40,642 nucleotides of DNA from Allobosea sp. AAP35. GTDB taxonomy: Bacteria > Pseudomonadota > Alphaproteobacteria > Rhizobiales > Beijerinckiaceae. The notes beneath the pieces were generated by a model. The model saw only the letters and a program-made list of their open reading frames with translations. It was not told the origin of the DNA and ran no database searches. The DNA is taken from contig NZ_LJHQ01000079.1 in the NCBI RefSeq assembly GCF_001295925.1, positions 1 through 40,642 of the forward strand, in the 5' to 3' direction. The position numbers were made by a program, and so were the translations under genes. Below, piece after piece: positions 18,201-26,336 of the stretch (positions are counted from its first letter, which is position 1; every line of letters starts with the position of its first letter).

Positions 18201-18476
18201 GCCGCCATCGCAGCGGCGCGCACGCGGCTCCGGCCGATCCTGATGACGTCGCTTGCCTTCATCCTGGGCGTGCTGCCACTGACCGTCTCGGTCGGCGCCG
18301 GCGCCGAGATGCGGCAGGCGATGGGCATCGCGGTGTTCTCCGGCATGCTCGGCGTGACCTTCTTCGGCCTGATCTTCACCCCGGTCTTCTATGTGGTGGT
18401 GCGCTGGCTGGCCGACCTTGGCAAGAAGAAGCGCGCAGAGCCGCCGCATGGGGATGCATCCGCCGCTCACCCGTGA
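15273..18476 (+). CDS. RND efflux inner-membrane transporter, MexF/OqxB-like (HAE1)
   Basis: Proton-driven drug/proton antiporter of 1067 residues, full length for the HAE1 family, with 12 helices and two large periplasmic loops. The N-terminus FRFAHFFIDRPIFATVLSVL is typical. The proton-relay aspartates sit in AIGIVVDDAIVVVENVER (about 411-412) and the TM10 lysine in GLAAKNAILIVEFAK (about 956). The loop motif GVGDVQIFGARDFSMRIWLD matches MexF closely from memory. Likely exports amphiphilic antibiotics or toxic metabolites. No outer-membrane factor gene is adjacent, so it must borrow one encoded elsewhere. Confidence 0.95.
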   Translation: MFRFAHFFIDRPIFATVLSVLLTIAGAITLRTLPISEYPEIAPPTVSIRAVYPGASAEVVAATVATPIEQEVNGVDDMLYITSQSTGDGVVTINVVFKAGVDVDQAQVLVQNRVSQAEARLPEAVRQLGLTVRKASPDFLMVINMISPDGSRDPQYISNYASLYVKDVLTRVDGVGDVQIFGARDFSMRIWLDPAKVASRNLTAGDVVAALRAANVQVAAGALNQPPARSDEAFQLSVNTLGRLTDVAEFENIIVRSDADGGTIRIRDIARVELGSQDYTTNAYLDNRDTVAIGVFQRPGSNALATSDAIIATMNTMAERYPAGLEHRIIYNPTEFIGESVRAVITTLLEAVALVVLVVILFLQTWRAAIIPIVAIPVSLVGTFLVMAAVGISFNTISLLALVLAIGIVVDDAIVVVENVERYLAEGLSPKEAAHKTMDEVGGALLAISLVLCAVFIPTAFISGLQGTFYQQFAVTIAASTAISCFVSLTLSPAMSAVLLKPHKKHDEHEQQKRGFFYKLGAPVRGFFHYFNAGFDWLSRGYGSLTSRLIRMAVILLIVYAGLIALTAQRLTATPTGLVPQLDRGYFIVAMQLPPGASLQRTDDVLRRANELLQSRPGVAHTVAFAGLDGATFTIAPNAGVAFVTLAPFPDRQKAGLTTAGILNDLRQQMFSISEAFTLVIEPPAIPGIGTGGGLKGYVQDRSGRGLAALEGAAWIVAGSAGQVPGIQQPFTLFSTKTPQIYADIDRTKAEMLGVPVTRIFETLSVYMGSAYINDFNLLGRTYRVTAQADNQFRETNRDVANLKTRNADGEMVPIGAVASFQNTTGAYRVPRYNLYPAAEVQLSMAHGYSTGQGIAAVEKIAAERLPAGFGFEWTEIALQEKLAGNTAVIAFGLGVVFVFLLLAALYESWLLPLAVILIVPMCILAAMFGVNYAGLDRNILVDIGLVVLVGLAAKNAILIVEFAKQAEDDGMNRRDAAIAAARTRLRPILMTSLAFILGVLPLTVSVGAGAEMRQAMGIAVFSGMLGVTFFGLIFTPVFYVVVRWLADLGKKKRAEPPHGDASAAHP

Positions 18477-18480
18477 TTGG

Positions 18481-18517
18481 ATCGCCCCCGTCTCGGATTC
18501 GACGCGGCGGGGGCGAT
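18481..18517 (+). other. Hairpin between the RND gene and the glycine-rich-tail gene
   Basis: A perfect 9-base inverted repeat, atcgccccc at 18481-18489 and gggggcgat at 18509-18517, encloses a 19-base loop. It starts 4 bases after the RND stop and ends 2 bases before the next ATG. No T-run follows, so it is not a standard terminator. The right arm covers the place where a ribosome-binding site would sit and could limit translation of the next gene. Confidence 0.45.
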
Positions 18518-18519
18518 CG

Positions 18520-19233
18520 ATGTTTCCATGGATAGTCGGGCTCATCGTCGTGCCGCTGGCGACGCTCCTGATCGCGGCTGTGCTGTTCCTGCCGACCTAT
18601 CGCCGGTTGAAGCGGGCCGAGTTCATCCGGACCTATGAATGGCCGCCGGGGCTGCTCGACAAGCTCGCCGCGCATCACCGCGGCTTCACCCGCAAGGAGA
18701 GCGCGCTGGTTGCGCAGGGCCTGCGGCAGTTCTTCCTGGCCTATCTCAACAGCGGCCGCGCCTATGTCGCGATGCCCTCGCAGGTGGCGGACGACCTCTG
18801 GCACGAGTTCATCCTCTACACCCGGGCCTATCAGGCATTCTGCCAGCAGGCTTTCGGCGGCTTCCTGCACCACACGCCGGCGGTCGCCCTCGCCCGGGGC
18901 CGCAAAAAGGACAATGCTGGCCTGCGCCGCGTCTGGCTGCATTGCTGCCGGCTGGACGGCATCAACCCGGTCAATCCGACACGGCTGCCGCTGCTCTTCG
19001 CGCTCGACGTCAAGCTGAACATCCCCGGCGGCTACCGCTACCACCCCGATTGCGCGGAGCTACGCCGCCATGGCGATGCCGGCTCGCAATGCGGCGGGGA
19101 TTTCTCGAGCTCGTCATATGATGGCGGAACGGATGGGATGGGTGACAGCGGCCGCTCGGACAGCAGCAGTTCGGACGGCGGCTCAGGTGATGGCGGCGGC
19201 GATGGTGGGTGCGGCGGAGGTGGCGGGGATTAG
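18520..19233 (+). CDS. Membrane-anchored glycine-rich-tail protein (GRDP-like)
   Basis: Protein of 237 residues from the ATG at 18520. One N-terminal membrane helix (about 3-27) is followed by a soluble helical domain with DDLWHEFILYTRAYQAFCQQ (about 95-114), HHTP and paired Cys in WLHCCRLDG. This pattern resembles the glycine-rich domain-containing protein-like family (DUF1399). The last 45 residues are almost only Ser, Gly and Asp, ending GCGGGGGD. Such tails occur on several poorly understood bacterial membrane proteins. It follows the RND operon by 43 bases and ends at a good terminator, so it may be the last gene of that transcript. Function unknown. Confidence 0.75.
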   Translation: MFPWIVGLIVVPLATLLIAAVLFLPTYRRLKRAEFIRTYEWPPGLLDKLAAHHRGFTRKESALVAQGLRQFFLAYLNSGRAYVAMPSQVADDLWHEFILYTRAYQAFCQQAFGGFLHHTPAVALARGRKKDNAGLRRVWLHCCRLDGINPVNPTRLPLLFALDVKLNIPGGYRYHPDCAELRRHGDAGSQCGGDFSSSSYDGGTDGMGDSGRSDSSSSDGGSGDGGGDGGCGGGGGD

Positions 19234-19319
19234 CTGTTGCCCTTGTCCGCGCGGTGGAGGAGGGGCGGCACGTTGCTGCAGTGATGGATGAGGGCGGCGC
19301 TTGCCGCCAAAAACCTGGA

Positions 19320-19342
19320 GAGGGCGGCACGCGCCCTCTTTT
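19320..19342 (+). terminator. Intrinsic terminator after the glycine-rich-tail gene
   Basis: Stem gagggcg (19320-19326) pairs perfectly with cgccctc (19332-19338) across a 5-base loop and is followed by TTTT (19339-19342). It lies 86 bases after the stop of the plus-strand gene and 25 bases before the converging HlyD-like gene. Confidence 0.65.
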
Positions 19343-19366
19343 GCGGCCGCCGTCCGAGCGACTGAG

Positions 19367-20599
19367 TTAGTGCCCGCTGAAGACCAGCAGCTTGATCGGC
19401 AGCACCGTCGCCTGGATGCGCAGCAGAAGCGCATGAACCAGCCCGACCGCATCGACGGCATGCAAGGCGACGCTGTGCGCCGCACCCAGCTTGCCGGAAG
19501 CGATGCGGTCGTGATTGCTGGTATAGGCATTGGCGATGCAACTGCTACCGGGGACCACGCCCTCGAGACCGCCTTCGTAGAGCGGTTCGAGGAAGGCGAG
19601 GATCGTGCCGGGTGCCCTCACCTGCTGGGCGTCGATGAGTTGCTCGCCGCCGCGGAACTGACCTGCCGCGATGAAGTCCTGCACATCGGTCACCACCATC
19701 GGGATGATCGTCCAGGGCTTTGAGAGACAGGTGACCTCCGCGATCATGCCCACCTTGAGAACCTGCGCCTCGACCTGATTGAAGCCTGCCTGGAGCGCCT
19801 TTCTGCCGGCATCTTCCGGAATGAGTATTCCGGCAGGACGCATGAACGGGTTGACCACGTCGCCGACCCTCAGGGCGAACTGCTCTATGTGGCCGGCGAC
19901 GCCGGCGCGGATCACCGTCTTGGCCACCTCGATCTCGGCCTGAGCCAGTGCCGCCTCGGCACTGGCCTTTTCGGCCGGCAGCAGCGCCGAGATCCGCGTC
20001 TGGGCCGATTCACGGGCCGCAACCGTAGCGGCCACGGCCGCCTGGCGCCCCGCGACGAGATTCTCAAGGCGCTCGATCTCGCGGTCGGTCACGGTGCCGG
20101 AGTTGCGGGCCTTCAGTTCCTGCTTGGTGCGCAGTTCGTCCAGGGCCTGCTCGAGCGCGCTCCGGGCCTCCTGGATCTTCGCCTCGTTGGTCTGGATATC
20201 GACCCTCGCGACGATGAGGGCGGCATCGACCTCGGCGATCTTGCGGCGAGCGGTTTCAACCGCGGCCTCCTGCTTGACGCTGTCGAGCCTGAAGATGGGA
20301 GCGCCCTGGGCGATCTTTTCGCCCTGCCGGGCATGGATCTCGGCGACCCGCCCATTTGTTTCCGGAACGATCGGCACCGTGCGGAAAAACAGGGTCGCAT
20401 TGGTGGTCGAGGGGTGGTTGTAGAAGATCACCGTGATCAGCCCGACCGCCAGCATCAGGCAGGTGATGATGCCCCAGCGCAGCTCGAACCAGACCGAGTA
20501 AAGCGTGATCTCGTGGCCGATCCGCTTGCCCTGTCCATAGCGACGATAGAGGTAGTCGGGCAGGATCGTCAGCAGCGAGCACAGCAGGATCTCAAGCAT
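19367..20599 (-). CDS. HlyD-family membrane-fusion protein (YiaV/YibH/EmrA-like)
   Basis: Inner-membrane protein of 410 residues with one N-terminal transmembrane segment (about 42-62, TCLMLAVGLITVIFY) and a periplasmic body. The lipoyl half motif TVPIVPETNGRVAEIHARQG is followed by a long coiled coil rich in Ala, Glu and Gln (about 110-215). The second half motif is KTVIRAGVAGHIEQFALRVG (about 232-251), and a beta-barrel domain follows. It overlaps its upstream partner gene by 8 bases. No ABC or MFS exporter accompanies it, as in the YiaV-YiaW and YibH-YibI pairs of E. coli, whose role is not known. Substrate unknown. Confidence 0.85.
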   Translation of the reverse strand: MLEILLCSLLTILPDYLYRRYGQGKRIGHEITLYSVWFELRWGIITCLMLAVGLITVIFYNHPSTTNATLFFRTVPIVPETNGRVAEIHARQGEKIAQGAPIFRLDSVKQEAAVETARRKIAEVDAALIVARVDIQTNEAKIQEARSALEQALDELRTKQELKARNSGTVTDREIERLENLVAGRQAAVAATVAARESAQTRISALLPAEKASAEAALAQAEIEVAKTVIRAGVAGHIEQFALRVGDVVNPFMRPAGILIPEDAGRKALQAGFNQVEAQVLKVGMIAEVTCLSKPWTIIPMVVTDVQDFIAAGQFRGGEQLIDAQQVRAPGTILAFLEPLYEGGLEGVVPGSSCIANAYTSNHDRIASGKLGAAHSVALHAVDAVGLVHALLLRIQATVLPIKLLVFSGH

Positions 20600-21122
20600 G
20601 AGCCGGCCCTCCGGCTGAGGCCGGCTGGGCTTCCGTCCGGACGGGCGCGGGATCGGGTGAGATCGCTGCCGTCGCAGGTTCGGTCGGCGTCCGCTCGACC
20701 GCCTCTATGTCTCCCTGGGCTCCTTCGCCCGGCGCCTGGCCGGCGATCTTTTCCAATGATCCGGCCATCCGGCGCAGCGGGTTCCAGACGTCGGGAATCT
20801 CGATCAGCGCCAGCAGAAGACCAGCCACCCAGAACAGGTGGATATGGGTGAAGAGCGCGAGCAGCCCGAGCACCGCGACGATCTCGAACTGAAGCTTGTG
20901 CGCCTTGTGCGCCATCCGTTCCGGCAGCGTGTGCAGCCGCAGGAAGATCAGCCCGACCGCCAGGACCGCGCCGACGACAGTGACGATCGCCACGACCAGC
21001 AGAACATCCGTCGCGCCCGGAGGGGTAATGAAGGCCGGCACATGCGGCGTCGCCGCCGGATGAATTGGTAGCGCCACAGGAAGCCCCCCGGTTCCATCTG
21101 CTCGGGCGACTTCATTCGGCAC
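20592..21122 (-). CDS. Small membrane protein, partner of the HlyD-like protein (YiaW/YibI-like)
   Basis: Protein of 176 residues with two transmembrane segments (about 40-62 and 79-105) and a polar, Pro/Ala/Glu-rich C-terminus. The order helix, H-x-x-P loop (LHTLPERMAHKAHK), second helix resembles the DUF3302 proteins YiaW and YibI, which also sit next to an HlyD-type gene; the match is by pattern only. The start is GTG at 21122. An internal GTG near 21077 is possible and would remove the uncharged leader. It is the first gene of a two-gene operon and could recruit or stabilise the HlyD-like protein. Confidence 0.65.
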   Translation of the reverse strand: MPNEVARADGTGGLPVALPIHPAATPHVPAFITPPGATDVLLVVAIVTVVGAVLAVGLIFLRLHTLPERMAHKAHKLQFEIVAVLGLLALFTHIHLFWVAGLLLALIEIPDVWNPLRRMAGSLEKIAGQAPGEGAQGDIEAVERTPTEPATAAISPDPAPVRTEAQPASAGGPAHA

Positions 21123-21190
21123 GGCCAGCAGGCCGGGTCCGTGGGTGACCCGCGGGATTCCGCGAGCGCCCGTTGCCCAAGCGTCAGCCG

Positions 21191-21219
21191 ATCTGACCTT
21201 TTTCGCGGCAGGGTGTCAA
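21191..21219 (-). promoter_or_regulatory. Candidate promoter for the HlyD/partner operon
   Basis: Read on the minus strand: TTGACA at 21219-21214, a 17-base spacer, then TCAGAT at 21196-21191. The -35 is perfect and the -10 shares three of six bases with consensus. Transcription would begin about 60 bases before the GTG at 21122. Confidence 0.4.
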
Positions 21220-21239
21220 TTCACCCAGCAACCGTGGGC

Positions 21240-22754
21240 TCAGCCCCACCAGCGCTCGCTGACCGGGAAACGGCCCGCCGCGTCCTCGATCACCTGGCCG
21301 AGCGAGAACAGCGTCTCCTCGTCGAAGGGGCGGCCGATGAGCTGGAGGCCGAGCGGCAGGCCCTGGCGGTCGAGACCGGCGGGAACGGCGAGACCCGGCA
21401 GGCCGGCCATGTTCACCGTCACCGTGAAGATGTCGTTGAGATACATCTCGACGGGATCGGACGAACCCTTCTCGCCAATGCCAAAAGCAGCGGACGGCGT
21501 CGCCGGGGTCAGGACCGCGTCGATGCCGGCGGCATAGGCCTCGTCGAAATCGCGCTTGATCAGGGTGCGGACCTTCTGGGCACGGACATAATAAGCGTCG
21601 TAATAGCCGGCCGAGAGGACATAGGTGCCGATCATGATCCGGCGCTTGACCTCGGCGCCGAAGCCCTCGGCGCGGGTCTTCTCATACATGTCGGCGATGT
21701 CGCGGCCGGGCTCGCGCAGGCCGTAGCGCACGCCGTCATAGCGGGCGAGGTTCGACGAGGCTTCCGCCGGGGCGACGATGTAATAGGCCGGCAGGGCGTA
21801 TTTGGTGTGGGGAAGGGAAATTTCGACGATCTCGGCGCCGGCGCTTTTGAGCCAGTCGATGCCCTGCTGCCAGAGCGCCTCGATCTCGGCATTGAGCCCG
21901 TCGAGGCGATATTCCTTAGGGATGCCGATCTTCATGCCCTTGATCGAGCGGCCGACCGCCTTCTCGTAATCGGGCACGGCCATATCGACCGAGGTCGTGT
22001 CCTTCGGGTCGTGGCCGGCCATCGAGCCCAGCATGACGGCGCAGTCGCGGACCGTCTTGCCGATCGGGCCGGCCTGGTCGAGCGACGAGGCGAAAGCGAC
22101 GATGCCCCAGCGCGAGCAGCGGCCATAGGTCGGCTTGATGCCGACCGTGCCGGTGAAGGCGGCCGGCTGGCGGATCGAGCCGCCGGTGTCGGTGGCGGTT
22201 GCCGCGAGGCATAGATCGGCCGCCACAGCCGAAGCCGACCCGCCAGACGAGCCCCCGGGTACGAGATGGGCCCCTTCGATGGCGCCACCCTGCCCCGCCG
22301 AGACATTGGAGCCCTTCCGGCGCCAGGGGTTGACGACGGAGCCGAAGGTCGAGGTCTCGTTCGACGAACCCATGGCGAACTCGTCATTGTTGAGCTTGCC
22401 GAGCATGACGGCGCCGTCGCGCCAGAGCTGGCCCGACACGGTCGATTCATAGGGCGGCACGAAATTGCCGAGGATCTTCGAGCAGGCGGTGGTGCGCACG
22501 CCCTTGGTGGCGAACAGGTCCTTGATGCCAAGCGGCAGGCCCTCCAGCGGACCACCCTCGCCCTTCGCGAGCTTCGCATCGGAGGCGGCTGCCTGGGCCA
22601 GCGCCTGCTCGGGCGTTTCCAGCACATAGGCGTTCAGCGCGCGGGCCTTCTCGATCGCCGCGATATGGGCCGTGGTCAGCTCGGTGGCGGAGAAGGTCTT
22701 GGCCTTCAGCCCATCGCGGGCCTCGGTCAGGGTCAGGCGGGTGAGATCGGTCAC
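21240..22754 (-). CDS. gatA: Asp-tRNA(Asn)/Glu-tRNA(Gln) amidotransferase subunit A
   Basis: Glutaminase/amidase subunit of GatCAB, 504 residues from the GTG at 22754 ([16 protein letters not shown], which fits the family N-terminus). A longer reading from the ATG at 22793 would start inside the left arm of the neighbouring palindrome and is less likely. The amidase signature is complete: the Lys in [23 protein letters not shown] and the catalytic Ser-cis-Ser-Lys context [16 protein letters not shown]. Ammonia made here is channelled to GatB. It lies downstream of gatC in the same direction with the palindrome between them. Confidence 0.97.
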   Translation of the reverse strand: MTDLTRLTLTEARDGLKAKTFSATELTTAHIAAIEKARALNAYVLETPEQALAQAAASDAKLAKGEGGPLEGLPLGIKDLFATKGVRTTACSKILGNFVPPYESTVSGQLWRDGAVMLGKLNNDEFAMGSSNETSTFGSVVNPWRRKGSNVSAGQGGAIEGAHLVPGGSSGGSASAVAADLCLAATATDTGGSIRQPAAFTGTVGIKPTYGRCSRWGIVAFASSLDQAGPIGKTVRDCAVMLGSMAGHDPKDTTSVDMAVPDYEKAVGRSIKGMKIGIPKEYRLDGLNAEIEALWQQGIDWLKSAGAEIVEISLPHTKYALPAYYIVAPAEASSNLARYDGVRYGLREPGRDIADMYEKTRAEGFGAEVKRRIMIGTYVLSAGYYDAYYVRAQKVRTLIKRDFDEAYAAGIDAVLTPATPSAAFGIGEKGSSDPVEMYLNDIFTVTVNMAGLPGLAVPAGLDRQGLPLGLQLIGRPFDEETLFSLGQVIEDAAGRFPVSERWWG

Positions 22755-22787
22755 GGGCGATATCCGAATGAAGTCTGTCGGTGAAAA

Positions 22788-22911
22788 CGTCATTGCGAGA
22801 AGCGCAGCGACGAAGCAATCCAGGAGTGCGGCGCGAGTGGGTCCCCTGGATTGCTTCGCGGAGCCTGTCCTTGGGCTTGCCTATGGCAAGACCCGAGGGC
22901 TCGCAATGACG
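22788..22911. repeat. Composite palindromic intergenic repeat 2
   Basis: Perfect 12-base terminal inverted repeats, cgtcattgcgag at 22788-22799 and its complement at 22900-22911. They enclose a perfect 14-base pair, cgaagcaatccagg at 22811-22824 with cctggattgcttcg at 22845-22858, and a third short hairpin around gggcttgcc/ggcaagaccc (about 22873-22893). It lies between gatC and gatA. The motif is of the type repeated many times in Bradyrhizobium-like genomes. It would fold into a three-hairpin RNA in the gatC-gatA transcript. Confidence 0.8.
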
Positions 22912-22927
22912 GGGGCGGTGGCCCGCG

Positions 22928-23215
22928 CTACTCGATGACTTTAGGCACCATGAAATAATTGTCGTCGGAAGCCGGTGCGTTGGCGACGATGATGTCGGCG
23001 ATCTCGCCGTCGGTGACGACGTCCTCACGCTGCTTCATCGCCATCGGCGTCACCGAGGTCAGCGGCTCGACGCCCGTGACATCGACCTCGTTGAGCTGCT
23101 CGACGAAGCCGAGGATGGCGTTGAGCTCGCCTTGCAGCTTTGGCAGATCAGCCTCCGGCACGGCGATGCGCGCCAGATGCGCGACGCGTTTGACGGTGGC
23201 GAGATCGACCGACAT
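22928..23215 (-). CDS. gatC: Asp-tRNA(Asn)/Glu-tRNA(Gln) amidotransferase subunit C
   Basis: Small subunit that wraps around GatA and stabilises GatCAB; 95 residues, the normal size. ATG at 23215 is preceded by AGGAG at 8 bases. The family features are [20 protein letters not shown] near the N-terminus, [12 protein letters not shown] in the middle and the C-terminal [12 protein letters not shown]. It precedes gatA, from which it is separated by about 170 bases containing a composite palindrome. Confidence 0.96.
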   Translation of the reverse strand: MSVDLATVKRVAHLARIAVPEADLPKLQGELNAILGFVEQLNEVDVTGVEPLTSVTPMAMKQREDVVTDGEIADIIVANAPASDDNYFMVPKVIE

Positions 23216-23320
23216 GGCGGGCTCCTGGATCGGGGTGGCGCGGTGCGCCAAAGGGTTGTCAGGGCTATAAGGTGAGGATCGATCGCTCGCAAGGATCGCT
23301 CGCCATTGCCGAGGGGCGCC

Positions 23321-24019
23321 CTAGATCGCGAACGCCTCGCCCTTCTTCGGCACCAGCGCCTGGATGTCGCTGCCCTGCAGCCCGGCGACGAAGGCGTCGG
23401 CATTGGCGTCGATCAGCGGGAAGGTGCCGTAATGGCAGGGAATCGCGACCTTTGGCTTGACGAAGCGCGTCATGGCCAGAGCCGCGACTTTGCCGCCCAT
23501 GGTGAAGCGGTCGCCGACCGGGCAGATGCAGGCCTCTACGCCGTGGATCTCGCTGAGCAGTGCCATGTCGGAGAAGATGTCGGTATCGCCCATGTGCCAG
23601 AGCGTCTTCTCACCCTTCGCCTTGATGATCGCGCCATTGGCGCTGCCGACGGGTACGCTCACGCCTGCTTCGCCCATGCCGGCCGAATGGTCGGCGCGGA
23701 CCCAGGTGACGCTGAACGGACCGAGATCGATGGTGCCGCCGGTGTTCACGGGCTGGAAAGCCTTCAGGCCTTTGGAGGCCAGATGCATGGCGAGATCGTA
23801 ATTGGTGATGACGGTGGCGCCGGTGGTCTCGGCGATGGCGAGCGCGTCGCCGACATGGTCGCCATGGCCATGGGTGACGACGATATGGGTCACGCCTTTC
23901 GAGATCGCCGCGATATCGCCCTCGAAGACCGGGTTTCCGGTGAAAAACGGGTCGATCAGGATGACAGCGCCGTCAATCTCGGCGCGGAAGGCGGAATGGC
24001 CGTACCAGGTCAGTTTCAT
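23321..24019 (-). CDS. UPF0173-family metal-dependent hydrolase (metallo-beta-lactamase fold)
   Basis: Protein of 232 residues, usual length for UPF0173. The zinc-binding motif THGHGDH (HxHxDH) is at about residues 49-55. Other ligands are expected at the His in WVRADHSAG and WHMGDTD, and the C-terminal [11 protein letters not shown] carries the last His. The N-terminus [11 protein letters not shown] is diagnostic. No substrate is established for the family. It lies upstream of gatC on the same strand, a neighbourhood often seen in rhizobia. Confidence 0.93.
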   Translation of the reverse strand: MKLTWYGHSAFRAEIDGAVILIDPFFTGNPVFEGDIAAISKGVTHIVVTHGHGDHVGDALAIAETTGATVITNYDLAMHLASKGLKAFQPVNTGGTIDLGPFSVTWVRADHSAGMGEAGVSVPVGSANGAIIKAKGEKTLWHMGDTDIFSDMALLSEIHGVEACICPVGDRFTMGGKVAALAMTRFVKPKVAIPCHYGTFPLIDANADAFVAGLQGSDIQALVPKKGEAFAI

Positions 24020-24040
24020 GGGGAGGCTCCGATGGGTCGC

Positions 24041-24325
24041 TCAGTCGAGATGCGCAGTGGGGTATAGATCATTCCAGTCGGGATTGGAGCGCTCGATCAG
24101 CGCAATCTTCCAGGCCCGGTGCCAGTGCTTGATGCGCTTCTCATGCGCGATAGCTTCTTCGGGATTGCTGTAATATTCAGCGTAAACGAGGCGCAACGCG
24201 CCATGGCGAGCGGCAAACTCCGAACCCCGACCCTCTCGATGGTCCGACACGCGGCGAGACAGCGAACGCGTGACGCCGACATAGAGGGTGCCGCCCTTCT
24301 TGCTCGCAAGCAGATACACCCACAT
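24041..24325 (-). CDS. GIY-YIG nuclease-family small protein
   Basis: Protein of 94 residues consisting of one GIY-YIG domain of the UPF0213/YhbQ-like kind. The two motif halves are VYLLAS (residues 3-8) and LYVGVT (14-19), with the Arg in SLSRRVSDHREG and the conserved Glu-Lys helix EEAIAHEKRIKHWHRAWK. Members cleave or bind structured DNA, but no role is settled. It starts 13 bases from composite palindrome 24339-24493 and ends 21 bases from the UPF0173 gene. Confidence 0.9.
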   Translation of the reverse strand: MWVYLLASKKGGTLYVGVTRSLSRRVSDHREGRGSEFAARHGALRLVYAEYYSNPEEAIAHEKRIKHWHRAWKIALIERSNPDWNDLYPTAHLD

Positions 24326-24338
24326 CCCAGCATCCCCG

Positions 24339-24493
24339 CGCGGTCGTCCCGGGCGAAGCGCAGCGTAGACCCGGGACCCATTCCGGAACAGTCGCCGAAA
24401 AAGGGCGAACAGGGCGACCGGAACCCACAGGGAATCGTTCCGGAATGGGTCCCGGGTCGGCGCGGCTTGCGCCGCTTGCCCGGGACGACCACG
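24339..24493. repeat. Composite palindromic intergenic repeat 3
   Basis: Terminal inverted repeats of 16 bases with one mismatch (24339-24354 and 24478-24493; the inner 13, ggtcgtcccgggc, are perfect). They enclose a perfect 22-base inverted repeat at 24368-24389 and 24437-24458 containing the core acccattccggaac. A 47-base centre separates the arms. It occupies nearly the whole gap between the GIY-YIG gene and adenine deaminase. Confidence 0.8.
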
Positions 24494-24563
24494 TCAGGCT
24501 GGATACATGTGTGGTGCAGCCAGCGATTCCCATGCAAATCGACACAACCGGAAAGTTCGCCCA

Positions 24564-26264
24564 ATGACCGATGCCGCCACCCTCGCCCGCCGGATCGCCC
24601 AGGGGCGCGGGGATGAGCCCGCCGATCTCGTCATCCGCGGGGCGCGGTTGCTGGATCTCGTCACCGGCGATCTGGTTGAGAGCGACATCGCGCTCTGCGG
24701 CGATACGATCGTCGGCACGCATGGCGCCTATCAGGGCAAGGCCGAGTTCGACGCCACCGGGCTGATCGCGGTGCCGGGCTTCATCGACACGCATCTCCAT
24801 GTCGAATCCTCGCTGGTGACGCCGCTCGAGTTCGAGCGTTGCGTGCTGCCGCACGGCGTCACCACCGCGATCTGCGATCCTCATGAGATCGCCAATGTGC
24901 TCGGCGGTGAGGGCATCGGCTATTTCCTGCGCTGCGCCGAGGCGATGCGGATGGATCTGCGTATCAACCTGTCGAGCTGCGTGCCGGCGACGCATCTGGA
25001 GACGGCAGGCGCACGGCTCGATGCGGACGACCTGACGCCGATGATGTTCCATCCCAAGGTGATCGGGCTCGCCGAATTCATGAATTTCCCGGGCGTGATC
25101 CATCGAGATCCCGGCTGTCTCGCGAAGCTTTCCGCCTTCTCCGACCGGCATATCGACGGGCACGCGCCGCTGGTTCGCGGCATGGACCTCAACGCCTATC
25201 TGAGCGCGGGCATCCGCACCGACCACGAGACGACGACGGCCGACGAGGCGCGCGAGAAACTCGCCAAGGGCATGGCCATCCTGATCCGCGAGGGCTCGGT
25301 CTCGAAGGATCTGCTGCAACTGATTCCGCTGATCTCGCGTGACGCCTCGCCCTTCCTCGCCTTCTGCACCGACGACCGCAACCCGCTCGACATCGCCGAG
25401 GAAGGCCATCTGGACTTCATGATCCGCACTGCCATCGCCCGCGGCGCGGATGTTCTGGCGACCTATCGCATCGCCTCGCTCTCGGCCGCGCGGCTGTTTG
25501 GCCTGTTCGATCGCGGCTTCATCGGGCCGGGCAAGCGCGCCGACATCGTGCTGGTGGAAGATCTGGCGGCCTGTTCCGTTAAGCAGGTATTTGCTGGCGG
25601 CAGGCTGGTGGGGTCAGAGCTCTTCTCGGACCGGGCCACGATCGCACCGGTTGGGCTTGGAAGCGTCAAGAGCCGGACGCTGCTTGCGGAGGATTTCAAG
25701 GCGTTGGCGCGCGATGGCGAGACGCCCGTGATCGGTGTCGTGCCCGGCCGCATCATCACCGAGCGGCTGGCGATGCTACTGCCCGCCCGCGACGGGCAGG
25801 CCCTGCCTGATCTCGATCAGGACGCGGTCAAGGTCAGCGTGATCGAGCGGCACGGCAAGACAGGCGGCATCGCCACCGGCTTCGTGCATGGCTTCGGGAT
25901 GAAGCAGGGCGCGATCGCCTCCTCGGTCGGCCATGACAGCCATAATCTCTGTGTCGTCGGTGTCGATGAGGCCTCGATGGCGGCGGCCGCCAACCGGCTG
26001 ATCGAGATCGGCGGCGGCTTTGCGGTGGCAGATGGCGGTGTGGTGACGGCGGAACTCGCACTGCCGGTGGCGGGGCTGATGAGCGACCAGCCTTTCGAGA
26101 CCGTGCGGCACGGGCTGGAGGACTTGAGGGCAGCGGCAAAAGCGCTCGGCGTCGTGCTGGCCGAGCCCTTCCTGCAGGTCGCGTTTTTGACCCTTCCGGT
26201 GATCCCGCATCTCAAGATCACCGACAAGGGGCTGGTCGATGTCAACGCGTTCGACTTCGTTTAG
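24564..26264 (+). CDS. ade: Adenine deaminase
   Basis: Converts adenine to hypoxanthine and ammonia in purine salvage, or when adenine is a nitrogen source; cytoplasmic, amidohydrolase superfamily. It has 566 residues from the ATG at 24564, a usual length; the frame extends to 24507 but the extra residues are not family-like. The metal site HLHVESS follows GFIDT (about residues 80-88), then [19 protein letters not shown] (about 100-118). The region [17 protein letters not shown] (about 273-289) is conserved. The C-terminal Adenine_deam_C domain starts near residue 400. It stands alone between repeat 3 and the parDE pair. Confidence 0.95.
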   Translation: MTDAATLARRIAQGRGDEPADLVIRGARLLDLVTGDLVESDIALCGDTIVGTHGAYQGKAEFDATGLIAVPGFIDTHLHVESSLVTPLEFERCVLPHGVTTAICDPHEIANVLGGEGIGYFLRCAEAMRMDLRINLSSCVPATHLETAGARLDADDLTPMMFHPKVIGLAEFMNFPGVIHRDPGCLAKLSAFSDRHIDGHAPLVRGMDLNAYLSAGIRTDHETTTADEAREKLAKGMAILIREGSVSKDLLQLIPLISRDASPFLAFCTDDRNPLDIAEEGHLDFMIRTAIARGADVLATYRIASLSAARLFGLFDRGFIGPGKRADIVLVEDLAACSVKQVFAGGRLVGSELFSDRATIAPVGLGSVKSRTLLAEDFKALARDGETPVIGVVPGRIITERLAMLLPARDGQALPDLDQDAVKVSVIERHGKTGGIATGFVHGFGMKQGAIASSVGHDSHNLCVVGVDEASMAAAANRLIEIGGGFAVADGGVVTAELALPVAGLMSDQPFETVRHGLEDLRAAAKALGVVLAEPFLQVAFLTLPVIPHLKITDKGLVDVNAFDFV

Positions 26265-26336
26265 CGGCGAGTTCAGGGTTCTGGGCCCGCGGCCAGACGC
26301 GTGATAAAATGCCGGAGTCCGGATGGGAGGTTCGCG

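Noticed and set aside
15252..18545. Minus-strand frames of 441 and 417 residues under the RND gene
   Set aside because: Antisense shadows of a fully conserved RND transporter, with the same low-complexity composition.
19292..19312. ggcggc-gccgcc hairpin next to aaaaa as a terminator for the HlyD-like operon
   Set aside because: The A-run is on the wrong side for a minus-strand terminator, and there is no T-run for the plus strand.
22788..24493. CRISPR-like repeats
   Set aside because: The repeats are palindromic elements of different sequence, without regular spacers or cas genes.
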